Shown: positions 1-8,368, numbered from the stretch's first letter. The stretch is 64,000 nucleotides of DNA from CAISCU01 sp051861545 (GCA_051861545.1 JBIMKP010000016.1:1-64000), one strand, 5' to 3'. Translations and numbers: made by a program. The notes: a model not told the origin generated them from the sequence alone.

Positions 1-385
1 TTAGTCCACAACCATAAAGCAAGCCAATTAATATCTTATGCTTTAGTATTTGACAACTTTTAAGCAATTGCCACACTTCCTCTTTGCTTAAAACTACTTG
101 TACTCTCTTCTCGTGTTTAATCTGAGGTAGCGCCAAATACTCATAAGGCAAACCTTCTGATTTAAGCAAAAAACGTAAGCCATAAACGGTGTGTTTAAAA
201 TAGGTTTGAGAAGGTGTTTTTGACTTCTTTTGAAGATAAAATAAGTAATCATGTACTTGTTCTGGATCGAGTTCGGTTGGCAACTTGCCAAAATGAAGGG
301 CCATTGCAGCCACATGACGTGAGTAACATTGATAAGTAATGTTACTATTCCCAAGAACAGAAATTGTGCGCTCAAATCGTTGCAT
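1..385 (-). CDS. tyrosine recombinase/integrase, N-terminal part (runs off window)
   Basis: The frame reads leftwards from ATG at 385 and is still open at base 1, giving 128 residues. Residues about 1-95 look like the SAM-like core-binding domain of phage-type integrases (QRFERTISVLGNSN, then HVAAMALHFGKLP and YGLRFLLKSEGLPYEYL). Residues about 105-128 start the catalytic domain (LSKEEVWQLL, KILIGLLYGCGL). The next codon would be the box I arginine and lies outside the window. From memory this type resembles the small integrases that accompany IS91-like elements in Bacteroidota, so a transposase further left is a prediction, not an observation. The reading frame continues open upstream of 385 to about 462, without ATG, GTG or TTG before 385. 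An ATG at 472-474 lies in another frame behind a run of eight A. The start is therefore uncertain. Confidence 0.75.
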   Translation of the reverse strand, partial: MQRFERTISVLGNSNITYQCYSRHVAAMALHFGKLPTELDPEQVHDYLFYLQKKSKTPSQTYFKHTVYGLRFLLKSEGLPYEYLALPQIKHEKRVQVVLSKEEVWQLLKSCQILKHKILIGLLYGCGL

Positions 386-535
386 TAACTCAGCGAAGCC
401 AACAATGTCTCGATTAGCGCAATTGATTAATTTGTTCTCCCTTAATTCTTCAGGGCTCTTTTTTTTGTTACCATTTTGTTTTTAATTTACATCTCTAATA
501 TAATTAACTTTATCAAATGCTACCTCAGGTTTCGT

Positions 536-550
536 TCAACACAGTGTTGA
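536..550. repeat. 15-bp palindrome upstream of the recombinase
   Basis: TCAACAC-A-GTGTTGA is a perfect inverted repeat with one central base. It lies in the 247-bp gap between the recombinase start and the end of the M61 peptidase gene. Position and symmetry would suit an operator or a recombinase core site, but nothing else in the window shares it. The rest of the gap is plain AT-rich sequence. Confidence 0.35.
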
Positions 551-632
551 CATTCTAAATAGATTTTTTGCATTGTGACAAAAGTATATGAAACTAATTT
601 AATTATAAAACTATTATGATTTTTGTCAAATT

Positions 633-2099
633 TTAATTTTCATTCAGCCAAACCTTGAAAAATCGCTCTTGTTCAGCGCTTTGACTCTCCAATTTTTTAA
701 AATTTACTATGTATAAACCTTCATTGGTTTTTAAAAAATCTAATTCACAGCCAATTAAAACCAAAACTTCCTTTAGATACTGGTCATATTTACCTTTTCC
801 AAAAACCAAATCATTAAAATAAGCTTTGAAGGATGTTCCCGAGATTTCTTCCAATAAATGTTGGTAATCTTTATGCCTATAACCTCTATCCAATTTAAAA
901 GTGCATTCATACATTGCTAGCATTACATCATCGAGTCGTTTTTTAAATGATGTGTTCTTTAGGACCAATATATCAGCAATTAATGCAATAATCATTCCTT
1001 CGGTGTATATAGAAACTTTTCTTCCTTTAACTCCAGGTACATATCCATCTAACCAAGTATCAAAACTAGAATTTGCTAATGAATAATTAAATCGACCTTC
1101 GTTATTATAATGTTTGGTAAAATCTGATGAAATACTCGATGCATACTGAGTCCAATTCCAAACTCCGCTTCTCTTTAACAAAACATCACCAAAATAAGTC
1201 GTTACACCTTCATAAATATAACCTAATTCACTGTAATTTTCTCTAGTAAAATCATAGGGATACATATCGGCAGGACGAATTCTTTTTACATTCCAAAGAT
1301 GAAACAATTCATGACAGCTAATAGCCAAGAAATCGTCATAAAAATCGGGTTTTTCAAAATCACTTGCTGGGCCCATTGCAATAACAGTTGAATCTGAATG
1401 CTCAACTCCATGACGGAATTTATATGGCAATAAAGGATATAAAAAATGGAATTCGGGACAAGGAATTTCGCCAAAAATTTCAGCCTGAATTCTAGCATAT
1501 TTCCTAGTGTCTTCTTCTAATCTACTAAAATTCAATGTTTCAATTCCGTAAAACCAGAAATGAATTAAACAATTACTCTCTTCAAACGAATGATGAATTA
1601 GCTTTGATGAAGCCATAAAAGGACTATCAGCAAACTGATCAAAATTTGCAGCTTTAATTAGCTTATTTTCAGATTTTAATTGACATGCAATTTCGTAAGA
1701 ATCTGGAATTTCTAAACTCAACTCACATGGTTCATTTATTCTTCCATCAACATACATAAAACAATTAACCGGATTTACATAAACTATGTCAGAGTCGATA
1801 AAAGAAGCTCCTGCATCAAACTGATTGGCATAGTATTCATAACTAATGGTAAATTCTGTTAAACCTTGACAAGAAATTTCCCAAGTGTCTTTGCTTAACT
1901 TTTTCCAATTTAATTCAGCTCCAGCATTATTTGTTGCAGAAAACGACCTGATGTTTTTGGCATAATTGGCCAATTCGTAACGTCCAGGCCTCCAACTTGG
2001 AAGCTGTAATTTTAAAAAATGTTCTCCTCTAGTTTGAATTATTGTATCAATTCTAAAAAAATGAGGATCCTGGTTTGAAATGATTAGCTTGTATCGCAT
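633..2099 (-). CDS. M61 family peptidase without a PDZ domain
   Basis: The 488-residue protein carries the M61 (glycyl aminopeptidase) zinc signature HELFHLWNVKRIRP with HExxH at residues 263-267. The downstream glutamate motif EGVTTYFGD follows, with E297 as the likely third zinc ligand. The N-terminal 160 residues match the beta-sandwich domain of the family (LPSWRPGRYELANYAKNI). Family members are often about 550-600 residues with a C-terminal PDZ domain. Here the chain ends soon after the catalytic domain, so the PDZ is missing. I see no signal peptide, so a cytoplasmic location is likely. I chose ATG at 2099 (MRYKLIISNQ) over one four codons upstream because the family begins near this sequence. 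It is divergent from the small membrane protein gene at 2114. Confidence 0.85.
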   Translation of the reverse strand: MRYKLIISNQDPHFFRIDTIIQTRGEHFLKLQLPSWRPGRYELANYAKNIRSFSATNNAGAELNWKKLSKDTWEISCQGLTEFTISYEYYANQFDAGASFIDSDIVYVNPVNCFMYVDGRINEPCELSLEIPDSYEIACQLKSENKLIKAANFDQFADSPFMASSKLIHHSFEESNCLIHFWFYGIETLNFSRLEEDTRKYARIQAEIFGEIPCPEFHFLYPLLPYKFRHGVEHSDSTVIAMGPASDFEKPDFYDDFLAISCHELFHLWNVKRIRPADMYPYDFTRENYSELGYIYEGVTTYFGDVLLKRSGVWNWTQYASSISSDFTKHYNNEGRFNYSLANSSFDTWLDGYVPGVKGRKVSIYTEGMIIALIADILVLKNTSFKKRLDDVMLAMYECTFKLDRGYRHKDYQHLLEEISGTSFKAYFNDLVFGKGKYDQYLKEVLVLIGCELDFLKTNEGLYIVNFKKLESQSAEQERFFKVWLNEN

Positions 2100-2113
2100 A
2101 TTGCAACACAAAT

Positions 2114-2359
2114 ATGGACATTGCTTACATAGTTACAATTAGCTGCGTGCTAATTTTATTAATTTTTTCTGCACTTTCATTTTTTCAAAGTCAGAATTTA
2201 CGCTTTCAACTTTGGTATATTTTAGTTGCTGGAATAAATATTGGAATCTTAACTAGTTTAATTTTAGTTAATTATACAAGCAAAAGTGCTTTGATTTGGC
2301 CAGCACTATTATTAGTTTTTATTGTTAATAAAGTGCTTGAAATTAGAAAATACTTATAA
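2114..2359 (+). CDS. small membrane protein, function unknown
   Basis: This 81-residue protein has three hydrophobic stretches at about residues 4-24, 33-52 and 59-75, separated by short polar turns (QSQNLRFQ, NYTSKSA), and a basic end (EIRKYL). That pattern and its codon use look like a real small inner-membrane protein. I do not recognise a family. It starts 14 bases from the start of the divergent M61 gene, so its promoter would have to lie inside that gene. It converges with the DUF2400-type gene with a 19-bp gap. Confidence 0.55.
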   Translation: MDIAYIVTISCVLILLIFSALSFFQSQNLRFQLWYILVAGINIGILTSLILVNYTSKSALIWPALLLVFIVNKVLEIRKYL

Positions 2360-2378
2360 TTCAGTGTATTTTCAATTT

Positions 2379-3158
2379 CTAAAAAACATGTTCAACCCCA
2401 GCTCCAAATAAGGCAAAATCGTATTTAACGGGGTCGTTTTTATCCATTAACTTTAAGTTATTCGTTAATTCTATTGCCGATTTCCAGTCGTTTTGTTCTC
2501 TTTCTAACAAACCAAATTTTCTAGCAACTCTTGCCACGTGCAAATCTAATGGACAAATTAATTGGCTAGGTTTGATAATTGTCCAAATGCCAAAATCAAC
2601 TCCATTTGAATCTTTTCTTACCATCCACCTTAAAAACATATTCAAACGTTTGCATGCAGAACCCTGATTTGGAGAAGAAATATGCTTTTGAGTCCTAATA
2701 GAAACATCATTCATAGAAAAAAAATTCGACCTAAATCTATTTAAGCCCGACTCAATTGTTGGTTCCGATTTTAGCTTTGGATTTAAAAATGCACTTTCCA
2801 AAGAATCATTTTTTGAATACCAAAAATTCAAGAAATTGATGAAATACAATAAATCTGTATCATTAAAAGTTCGATGAACAAAACCAAGCAGTTTTAGCAA
2901 TTGCTTCTCATTATGATTTATTATAAATTCATGTGGAGAATTGTCCATCCTTTCAAGTAAATCATTTGCCTTTTTTAAAATCGTAACTCTTTGTCCCCAA
3001 GCAAAAACGGCAGCAAACAAACCTGCAATTTCAACATCTTGTTTTTTTGAGAATTTATGAGGAATTGAAACTGGATCCAACTCAATAAAATGAGTTTGAT
3101 TATAATGCTTTTCCAAGGCATTCATTAATTCAATAGTTTCTTTTTTTATTTTTATCAT
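2379..3158 (-). CDS. TIGR02757 / DUF2400 family protein
   Basis: The 259-residue chain matches the conserved TIGR02757 (DUF2400) family. Hallmarks are AGLFAAVFAWGQR, the KRLNMFLRWMVRKDSNGVDFG segment, PSQLICPLDLHVARVARKFGL and a C-terminal KYDFALFGAGVEH. The central part with PLDLHV and the helical layout recalls helix-hairpin-helix DNA glycosylase folds, but no activity is established to my knowledge and I do not assign one. I chose the ATG at 3158 (MIKIKKETIEL) because the 12 codons upstream in frame are hydrophobic and not typical of the family. It is a single gene, divergent from the DPP III gene at 3271. Confidence 0.85.
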   Translation of the reverse strand: MIKIKKETIELMNALEKHYNQTHFIELDPVSIPHKFSKKQDVEIAGLFAAVFAWGQRVTILKKANDLLERMDNSPHEFIINHNEKQLLKLLGFVHRTFNDTDLLYFINFLNFWYSKNDSLESAFLNPKLKSEPTIESGLNRFRSNFFSMNDVSIRTQKHISSPNQGSACKRLNMFLRWMVRKDSNGVDFGIWTIIKPSQLICPLDLHVARVARKFGLLEREQNDWKSAIELTNNLKLMDKNDPVKYDFALFGAGVEHVF

Positions 3159-3270
3159 TTTAACCAATACTAAGGCAAACATCCCATTTATCAAATCATA
3201 TTTTGTTATTATGAAAGTAAAAACTTGATTTGCTTCACTTTTCTTAAAACCAAATTAGTTAAATAACCAT

Positions 3271-5331
3271 ATGAGAATTAAAAACATGATGATGCTTGGA
3301 GTAGTTAGCGCAGGACTTAGCCTAGGTTCATGTAGCAGCGACAACAAAAAAGCGGGAGCAGAAACTGCTTCGAATTTTGAGGTAGAATGCGATCAATTCG
3401 CCGATTTACAAGTACTTCGTTTCGAAATCCCAGGATTTGAAACCTTAACTGCCCAACAAAAAGAATTAGCTTACTATTTATATGAAGCTGCAAATTGTGG
3501 TAGAGATATTATTTACGACCAACACTACAAACACAATCTTAGAATTAGAAAAACTTTAGAAGCAATTCTAACTAGCTACAATGGCGACAAAAATTCAGAA
3601 GATTGGAAAAATTTCGAAACCTATGCAAAACGTGTTTTCTTTTCTAACGGAGTTCACCATCATTACAGCAATATTAAATTTGTACCAACTTGCAGTGCTG
3701 AATATTTTGCAAAATTAGTGGCAGGTTCTGATGCTGCTGCAATTCCAATGAATGGCCAATCGGCTGAGGATTTCATTAAAGAAATGACTCCAATTATTTT
3801 TGATGCTAATTTAGATGCTAAAACAGTGAATCTTGCTTCTGGCATTGATAATGTTACAGCAAGTTCTAATAACTTCTACGAAGGTGTTACTCAAAAAGAA
3901 GTTGAAGCTTTTTATGCATCTAAAATCGACCCAAATGATGCACAACCAATTTCATGGGGATTAAATTCTAAAATGACCAAAGAAAATGGTGTGATTGTAG
4001 AAAAAGTTTGGAAACAAGGTGGAATGTATGGTGCAGCAATTGATAAAATTATTTACTGGTTAGAAAAGGCTGTTAATGTTGCAGAAAACGACAAACAAAA
4101 GAAAGCTTTAACTTTATTGGTTGAATATTATAAAACTGGTGATTTAAAGAAATGGGATGAATACAATATCGCTTGGGTAAATGATACTGAAAGCAGATTA
4201 GATGTTGTGAATGGTTTTATTGAAGTTTATGGCGATGCAATTGGGAAACGTGCAACTTTTGAATCGGTTGTTAGTTTGAAAGATTTAGAAGCTACAAAAC
4301 GTATTGCAGCTATTGCTAAGGAAGCTCAATGGTTCGAAGACCACTCTCCTATTTCAGATTCGCATAAAAAGAAAGATGTAAAAGGTATTACAGCTAAAGT
4401 TATTACGGTTATTCAAGAAGCTGGTGATGCGGCTCCTTCAACTCCAATCGGAATCAATCTACCAAATGCAAATTGGATTAGACAACAACATGGTTCTAAA
4501 TCAGTTTCTCTTGGAAATATTGTTCATAGTTATAATGTTGTTGGCGCTAAAAGTCCTATGATGAAAGAGTTTGCATTAACTCAAGAAGAAATTGATAGAA
4601 ATGCAAAATATGGTTCATTAGGAAGCGATTTACATACAGATATGCATGAAGTAATTGGACATGCTTCAGGTATCATCAATCCTGGTGTTGGCGACCCAGA
4701 CCAAACTTTGAAAAACTATGCAAGCACATTGGAAGAAGCGCGTGCAGATTTAGTTGCTCTTTATTATGTAATGGATCCTAAACTAGTTGAATTAGGTGTA
4801 ATGCCAAGTTTAGAAGTTGGAAAAACTGAATATGACAACTATATCAGAAATGGATTAATTACTCAGTTAACCCGCTTAAACATTGGAGAAAACCTTGAAG
4901 AAGCACATATGCGTAACAGACAATTAAACGCTAAATGGGCTTTTGAAATGGGTAAAAAAGACAATGTTATTGAATTCGTAAAAAAAGACGGAAAAACTTA
5001 TGTAAAGGTGAATAATTACGAAAAACTTCGTGAATTATTCGGAATGTTATTGAAAGAAATCCAACGTATTAAATCGGAAGGTGACTACAAAGCTGCAACA
5101 GACTTAGTAGAAGGTTACGGAGTTAATGTTGACCAAACTTTGTTAAAAGAAGTAAAAGAAAGATTCGAGAAATTGAATGTTGCTGCTTACAAAGGATTTG
5201 TTCAACCTAAATTGGTTCCAGTAATGGAAGGTGATAAAATCATCAATGTAAATGTTGAATATCCAAACAACTTTTTACAAAACCAATTGGAATTAGGTAA
5301 AAACTATGGTTTCTTACCAGTGAAAAACTAA
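3271..5331 (+). CDS. dipeptidyl peptidase III (M49) lipoprotein
   Basis: The 686-residue protein has the M49 zinc-peptidase signature in a variant form, HEVIGH at residues 459-464. The second motif EEARAD at 488-493 supplies the third zinc ligand. In the family these enzymes cleave dipeptides from the N-termini of oligopeptides. The N-terminus is a lipoprotein signal: a basic start, the hydrophobic MMMLGVVSAGLSL and a lipobox LGSC with the cysteine near residue 21. The enzyme should therefore be anchored in the envelope, unlike the cytosolic eukaryotic enzymes. Length fits the family. It is a single gene with a strong terminator 20 bases downstream. Homologues in this phylum are sometimes mislabelled dihydrofolate reductase; the sequence does not support that name. 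Confidence 0.92.
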   Translation: MRIKNMMMLGVVSAGLSLGSCSSDNKKAGAETASNFEVECDQFADLQVLRFEIPGFETLTAQQKELAYYLYEAANCGRDIIYDQHYKHNLRIRKTLEAILTSYNGDKNSEDWKNFETYAKRVFFSNGVHHHYSNIKFVPTCSAEYFAKLVAGSDAAAIPMNGQSAEDFIKEMTPIIFDANLDAKTVNLASGIDNVTASSNNFYEGVTQKEVEAFYASKIDPNDAQPISWGLNSKMTKENGVIVEKVWKQGGMYGAAIDKIIYWLEKAVNVAENDKQKKALTLLVEYYKTGDLKKWDEYNIAWVNDTESRLDVVNGFIEVYGDAIGKRATFESVVSLKDLEATKRIAAIAKEAQWFEDHSPISDSHKKKDVKGITAKVITVIQEAGDAAPSTPIGINLPNANWIRQQHGSKSVSLGNIVHSYNVVGAKSPMMKEFALTQEEIDRNAKYGSLGSDLHTDMHEVIGHASGIINPGVGDPDQTLKNYASTLEEARADLVALYYVMDPKLVELGVMPSLEVGKTEYDNYIRNGLITQLTRLNIGENLEEAHMRNRQLNAKWAFEMGKKDNVIEFVKKDGKTYVKVNNYEKLRELFGMLLKEIQRIKSEGDYKAATDLVEGYGVNVDQTLLKEVKERFEKLNVAAYKGFVQPKLVPVMEGDKIINVNVEYPNNFLQNQLELGKNYGFLPVKN

Positions 5332-5352
5332 TCGTAAGTCAATTTATAGAAG

Positions 5353-5380
5353 AGCCCGGATTAATTCCGGGCTTTTTTTA
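5353..5380 (+). terminator. intrinsic terminator after the DPP III gene
   Basis: A perfect 8-bp stem (AGCCCGGA / TCCGGGCT) with a 5-base loop is followed by a run of seven T, counting the last stem base. Confidence 0.92.
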
Positions 5381-5409
5381 TGGAATTTCTTCTCTCTGAA
5401 AACGTGAGG

Positions 5410-5487
5410 TTTACATTACCGTTTGTAAATTATATTAATCTTTTTGTAAAGTTTACTTTACTTATAGTAAAACTAATCATACATTTG
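5410..5487 (+). promoter_or_regulatory. promoter with a cluster of TTTAC/GTAAA operator half-sites
   Basis: Six half-sites lie in 62 bases, pairing as inverted repeats: TTTAC 5410-5414 with GTAAA 5425-5429, GTAAA 5446-5450 with TTTAC 5452-5456, and TTTAC 5457-5461 with GTAAA 5467-5471. TACATTTG at 5480-5487 matches the Bacteroidota -7 element TAnnTTTG, and the last pairs overlap where a -33 element would be. The downstream operon encodes an XRE repressor-like protein, so autoregulation is the simplest reading. Confidence 0.6.
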
Positions 5488-5507
5488 AATCACCAATTAA
5501 ATTTAAT

Positions 5508-5984
5508 ATGAAAACCACATTATTGCTTTCTAACAAGTACAAAATCTATGGATGGATTTTGTTCATTCCAAGTTTAGTTATTGGTTTACTCTCCTTAATT
5601 TATGGATTCAAAGACGAACTAATTCATTTCAAAACTTTTGCTATTGCATCGGGTGGAGGATTCTCGAAATCAGAGTATTTTACTGTGATTAAAAATGACA
5701 TGACCTTCACCATATTTGGCATTTTATTTATTACTGGAGGATTGCTAATTAGCTTTTCAAAAGTTAAAAACGAAGATGAATTTACTAATGAAATCAGGTT
5801 AAATTCAATTATGTGGGCTGTACTTATTAACTTTCTATTACTGCTATTTGCATTTGTATTTATTTTCGGGAACCATTTTATTACTGTTATGATAGGTAAT
5901 ATGTTTACCACTCTAATTATTTTTATAGCAAGGTTCCACTACCAGATATATAAAATCTCCAAAATCGATTCCAATGAAAAATAA
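5508..5984 (+). CDS. four-helix membrane protein paired with an XRE regulator
   Basis: The 158-residue protein has four predicted membrane helices at about residues 13-34, 64-84, 102-123 and 126-147, with a short charged loop (KVKNEDEFTNEIR) in the middle. I do not recognise a named family. The layout of a small multi-helix membrane protein followed at once by a tiny Cro-like regulator recurs in Bacteria and Archaea. The next gene starts inside this one (11-base overlap), so the two are translationally coupled. Transcription probably starts at the TACATTTG element 20 bases upstream, inside the operator cluster. Confidence 0.75.
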   Translation: MKTTLLLSNKYKIYGWILFIPSLVIGLLSLIYGFKDELIHFKTFAIASGGGFSKSEYFTVIKNDMTFTIFGILFITGGLLISFSKVKNEDEFTNEIRLNSIMWAVLINFLLLLFAFVFIFGNHFITVMIGNMFTTLIIFIARFHYQIYKISKIDSNEK

Positions 5985-6174
5985 TCTTAGGGTAGAAAGA
6001 GCCATCAAAAACATTACTCAAGAGGAGTTGGCTAAACAAATATCGGTTAGTAGGCAAACCATCAATGCTATGGAATCGAATAAGTACATTCCATCCACAA
6101 TGCTTGCTTTAAAAATTGCAAGATATTTTGGAAAACCTGTTGAAGATATTTTTCAACTTGAAGAAACAGATTAA
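5974..6174 (+). CDS. small XRE-family HTH transcriptional regulator
   Basis: The 66-residue protein is a single Cro/C1-type helix-turn-helix domain. The recognition region is about residues 13-50 (TQEELAKQISVSRQTINAME, then an ALKIARYF helix), and a short acidic tail follows (EDIFQLEETD). Such minimal regulators bind DNA as dimers and often control their own operon with a membrane partner. Here the partner overlaps by 11 bases upstream, and an inverted-repeat cluster precedes the operon. The signal sensed is unknown. Confidence 0.9.
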   Translation: MKNNLRVERAIKNITQEELAKQISVSRQTINAMESNKYIPSTMLALKIARYFGKPVEDIFQLEETD

Positions 6175-6232
6175 TTACATTTACAAATCCAATTAACTAA
6201 ATTGCAGCTATTCAAATTTTAAAATCAAGAAA

Positions 6233-6871
6233 ATGAAAAAAATAATAATTCTTGGACTAATGATTGTCCTACAAACTTTTGCCTACGCACAAGAATTTGA
6301 ACTGGGAGTAAAACTTGGCGTAAATAGTGGCAAGAGTCAATTAAAAGACTTAAAGGATTATTCCTTAAATGCAGACGCGGCTGCGAAATTACATGGTGGT
6401 GTTTATGCAAGATTAAAACTGTGGGCAGTTGGAATTTATGTTCAACCAGAATGTTTAATAACTACTCGCGCTTCCGATTTGAAAATTTCAGGTAGCAACC
6501 TAAGCACCAATTCAAACTTAAAAGACATCACAGTAAAACATAGTGGTTTATATGCTGATGTTCCGGTTTTAATTGGAATGAAATTCATCAAACTATTTAG
6601 GGTTTATGCTGGACCAAATTTCCAATTTCTACTTAACCAAGATACCGAAATTCCAACACAAGCCGATTTAGTAAAAAAGTTTGATTTAAAATCGAATACC
6701 ACTGGAATTGTAATTGGTGCTGGCGTAGACGTTTGGAGATTAAGAGGTGATATTCGTTGGGATTATTCAAATAATTTAGGTTCGAATATCCAATTTAACG
6801 GAACCCAACCTAGTCTAAGAAGCTCTATGATTTCTTTCCAAGTTTCTTATAAAATATTTGGCGTTCTTTAA
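6233..6871 (+). CDS. outer membrane beta-barrel protein (PorT-like fold)
   Basis: The 212-residue protein has a signal peptide ending near AYAQ (residue 20). Alternating strands typical of a small 8-stranded barrel follow (FELGVKLGVNSG, GVYARLKLWAVGIYVQPE, LRGDIRWDYSNNLGSN, SSMISFQVSYKIFGVL). It ends at a C-terminal strand, as outer-membrane barrels do. It belongs to the broad porin-like/OMP_b-brl_2 group common in Bacteroidota. No specific substrate or partner can be inferred. The next gene starts 2 bases after the stop. Confidence 0.82.
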   Translation: MKKIIILGLMIVLQTFAYAQEFELGVKLGVNSGKSQLKDLKDYSLNADAAAKLHGGVYARLKLWAVGIYVQPECLITTRASDLKISGSNLSTNSNLKDITVKHSGLYADVPVLIGMKFIKLFRVYAGPNFQFLLNQDTEIPTQADLVKKFDLKSNTTGIVIGAGVDVWRLRGDIRWDYSNNLGSNIQFNGTQPSLRSSMISFQVSYKIFGVL

Positions 6872-6873
6872 CC

Positions 6874-7236
6874 ATGAATGTTGAGATTTTTAGAGATTAT
6901 TGTCTATCAAAAAAAGGAGCTGAAGAAACATTTCCCTTTGATGAAACAACTTTAGTTTTTAAAGTTGGCAACAAAATGTTTTGTTTAATTGGACTAGAAA
7001 ATGCCGACCGTTGTAATTTAAAATGTGACCCTGAAAAAGCCATTGAATTACGACAACAATATGAATCAATTGTTCCAGGCTGGCATATGAGTAAAACACA
7101 TTGGAATACCGTTTACTTTAACTTAGATGTTAGTGATAAGTTAATTTTCGAACTAATTGACCATTCATACGAATTGGTGTACAATAGTTTACCTAAAAAA
7201 ATCAAAACAGAAATTGATGAATTACAGGAACTTTAG
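6874..7236 (+). CDS. MmcQ/YjbR family protein
   Basis: The 120-residue protein matches the YjbR/CyaY-like family (older DUF419). It has FRDYCLSKKGAEETFPFDE, a central strand pair (TLVFKVGNKMFCLIG), NLKCDPEKAIELRQQY, the HMSKTHWNTV motif and a C-terminal DHSYELVYNSLPKK. Family proteins are small cytoplasmic alpha/beta proteins proposed to bind DNA; the function is unsettled. It follows the barrel gene by 2 bases and is followed by a strong terminator, so the two probably share a transcript without an obvious functional link. Confidence 0.9.
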   Translation: MNVEIFRDYCLSKKGAEETFPFDETTLVFKVGNKMFCLIGLENADRCNLKCDPEKAIELRQQYESIVPGWHMSKTHWNTVYFNLDVSDKLIFELIDHSYELVYNSLPKKIKTEIDELQEL

Positions 7237-7267
7237 CATAAAATAATCCAAGAAAAATCTCATCATA

Positions 7268-7307
7268 AAAAAAGCTCAAGAAAAATGAAAATTTCTTGAG
7301 CTTTTTT
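7268..7307. terminator. strong intrinsic terminator between yjbR-like gene and murB
   Basis: A perfect 16-bp stem (GCTCAAGAAA core flanked by six A, matched by TTTCTTGAGC and six T) with an 8-base loop. It ends 31 bases before the murB start codon. Confidence 0.9.
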
Positions 7308-7337
7308 CATTTGGTTTTGTTTCTTTGCTCAATACTC

Positions 7338-8354
7338 ATGCATATATTTCAGAACAAATCTTTAAAACCCTATAACACTTTCGGCATTGATGCCAAGGCC
7401 GAACAGTTTGTTGAAGTAAACACATCTGAAGAAGTTCAGGTATTGTGTCAGACTTTTAATTTGGTAGACAGAAAGTTATTGGTATTAGGAGGAGGCTCAA
7501 ACATCCTACTAACAGGAGATTTTAATGGAATGGTAATCAAAGTAAACCTTAAAGGTTTAGATGTTATTCGTGAAGATGAAAATCATGTTTGGGTTAAAGC
7601 AATGGCAGGCGAAAAATGGCATGATTTCGTAGTTTATTGTGTAAACAGAAGTTATGCAGGTGTCGAAAATTTATCATTAATACCAGGTTGTGTTGGTGCT
7701 GCGCCAATGCAGAATATCGGAGCTTATGGCGCTGAAATAAAAGACACTTTTGAAGAACTATTTGCCATTGAAATTGAAAGTGGTAAACTCGTAAAATTCA
7801 ACAATAAAGATTGTGGATTTGGTTATAGAGAAAGTGTTTTTAAAAACGAATTAAAAGGAAAATACATCATTATTTCAGTAACCTTTAAGTTAAGTAAAAA
7901 TCCAAATTTAAATACCACTTACGGCGCCATTCAAGAAACTTTAAACAAAAAAGGAATTAGCCAACCAAGCATAAAAGAAGTTAGTGATGCTGTAATTTCA
8001 ATTCGCCAGAGTAAACTTCCCGACCCAAAAGAACTTGGCAATTCTGGAAGTTTTTTCAAAAACCCAGAAATCAGTAACGAAAAATTCCAATCATTAAAAA
8101 GCCAATACCCTGAATTACCTGGTTATCCAACTAGCCCCGGACAAACAAAAATTGCAGCGGGATGGTTAATTGAACAATGTGGTTGGAAAGGAAAAGTTGT
8201 TGGAAATACAGGTGCTCACAAAAATCAAGCCTTGGTTTTAGTCAACTATGGGGAGGCAACAGGTGCAGAAATTCTCAATTTGGCAAAAGCCATTCAAGAT
8301 TCTGTGAAGGAAAAATTTGGAATTCAAATCAATCCTGAGGTAAATATCATTTAA
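7338..8354 (+). CDS. murB: UDP-N-acetylenolpyruvoylglucosamine reductase (MurB)
   Basis: MurB makes UDP-N-acetylmuramate in peptidoglycan synthesis, using FAD and NADPH in the cytoplasm. The 338-residue protein shows the FAD-binding GGGSNIL (51-57) and IPGCVGAAPMQNIGAYG segments. The type I motif GYRESVF holds R164, and the catalytic serine lies in GNSGSFFKNP (S238). The C-terminal glutamate is in NPEV (E334). I chose ATG at 7338 (MHIFQNKSLKPYNTFG) over a longer frame starting 42 bases earlier. That earlier start would fall inside the preceding terminator, and family proteins begin near this point. It is probably transcribed alone. Confidence 0.96.
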   Translation: MHIFQNKSLKPYNTFGIDAKAEQFVEVNTSEEVQVLCQTFNLVDRKLLVLGGGSNILLTGDFNGMVIKVNLKGLDVIREDENHVWVKAMAGEKWHDFVVYCVNRSYAGVENLSLIPGCVGAAPMQNIGAYGAEIKDTFEELFAIEIESGKLVKFNNKDCGFGYRESVFKNELKGKYIIISVTFKLSKNPNLNTTYGAIQETLNKKGISQPSIKEVSDAVISIRQSKLPDPKELGNSGSFFKNPEISNEKFQSLKSQYPELPGYPTSPGQTKIAAGWLIEQCGWKGKVVGNTGAHKNQALVLVNYGEATGAEILNLAKAIQDSVKEKFGIQINPEVNII

Positions 8355-8368
8355 TAAGTTACTACTTA

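Noticed and set aside
94..375. Open frame of 93 codons on the minus strand in another phase
   Set aside because: It overlaps the recombinase frame, has no recognisable protein and is explained as a shadow of that gene.
122..530. CTGAGGTAGC at about 122 and its inverse at about 519
   Set aside because: It is a ten-base inverted match, one arm inside coding sequence, with no extension on either side; most likely chance.
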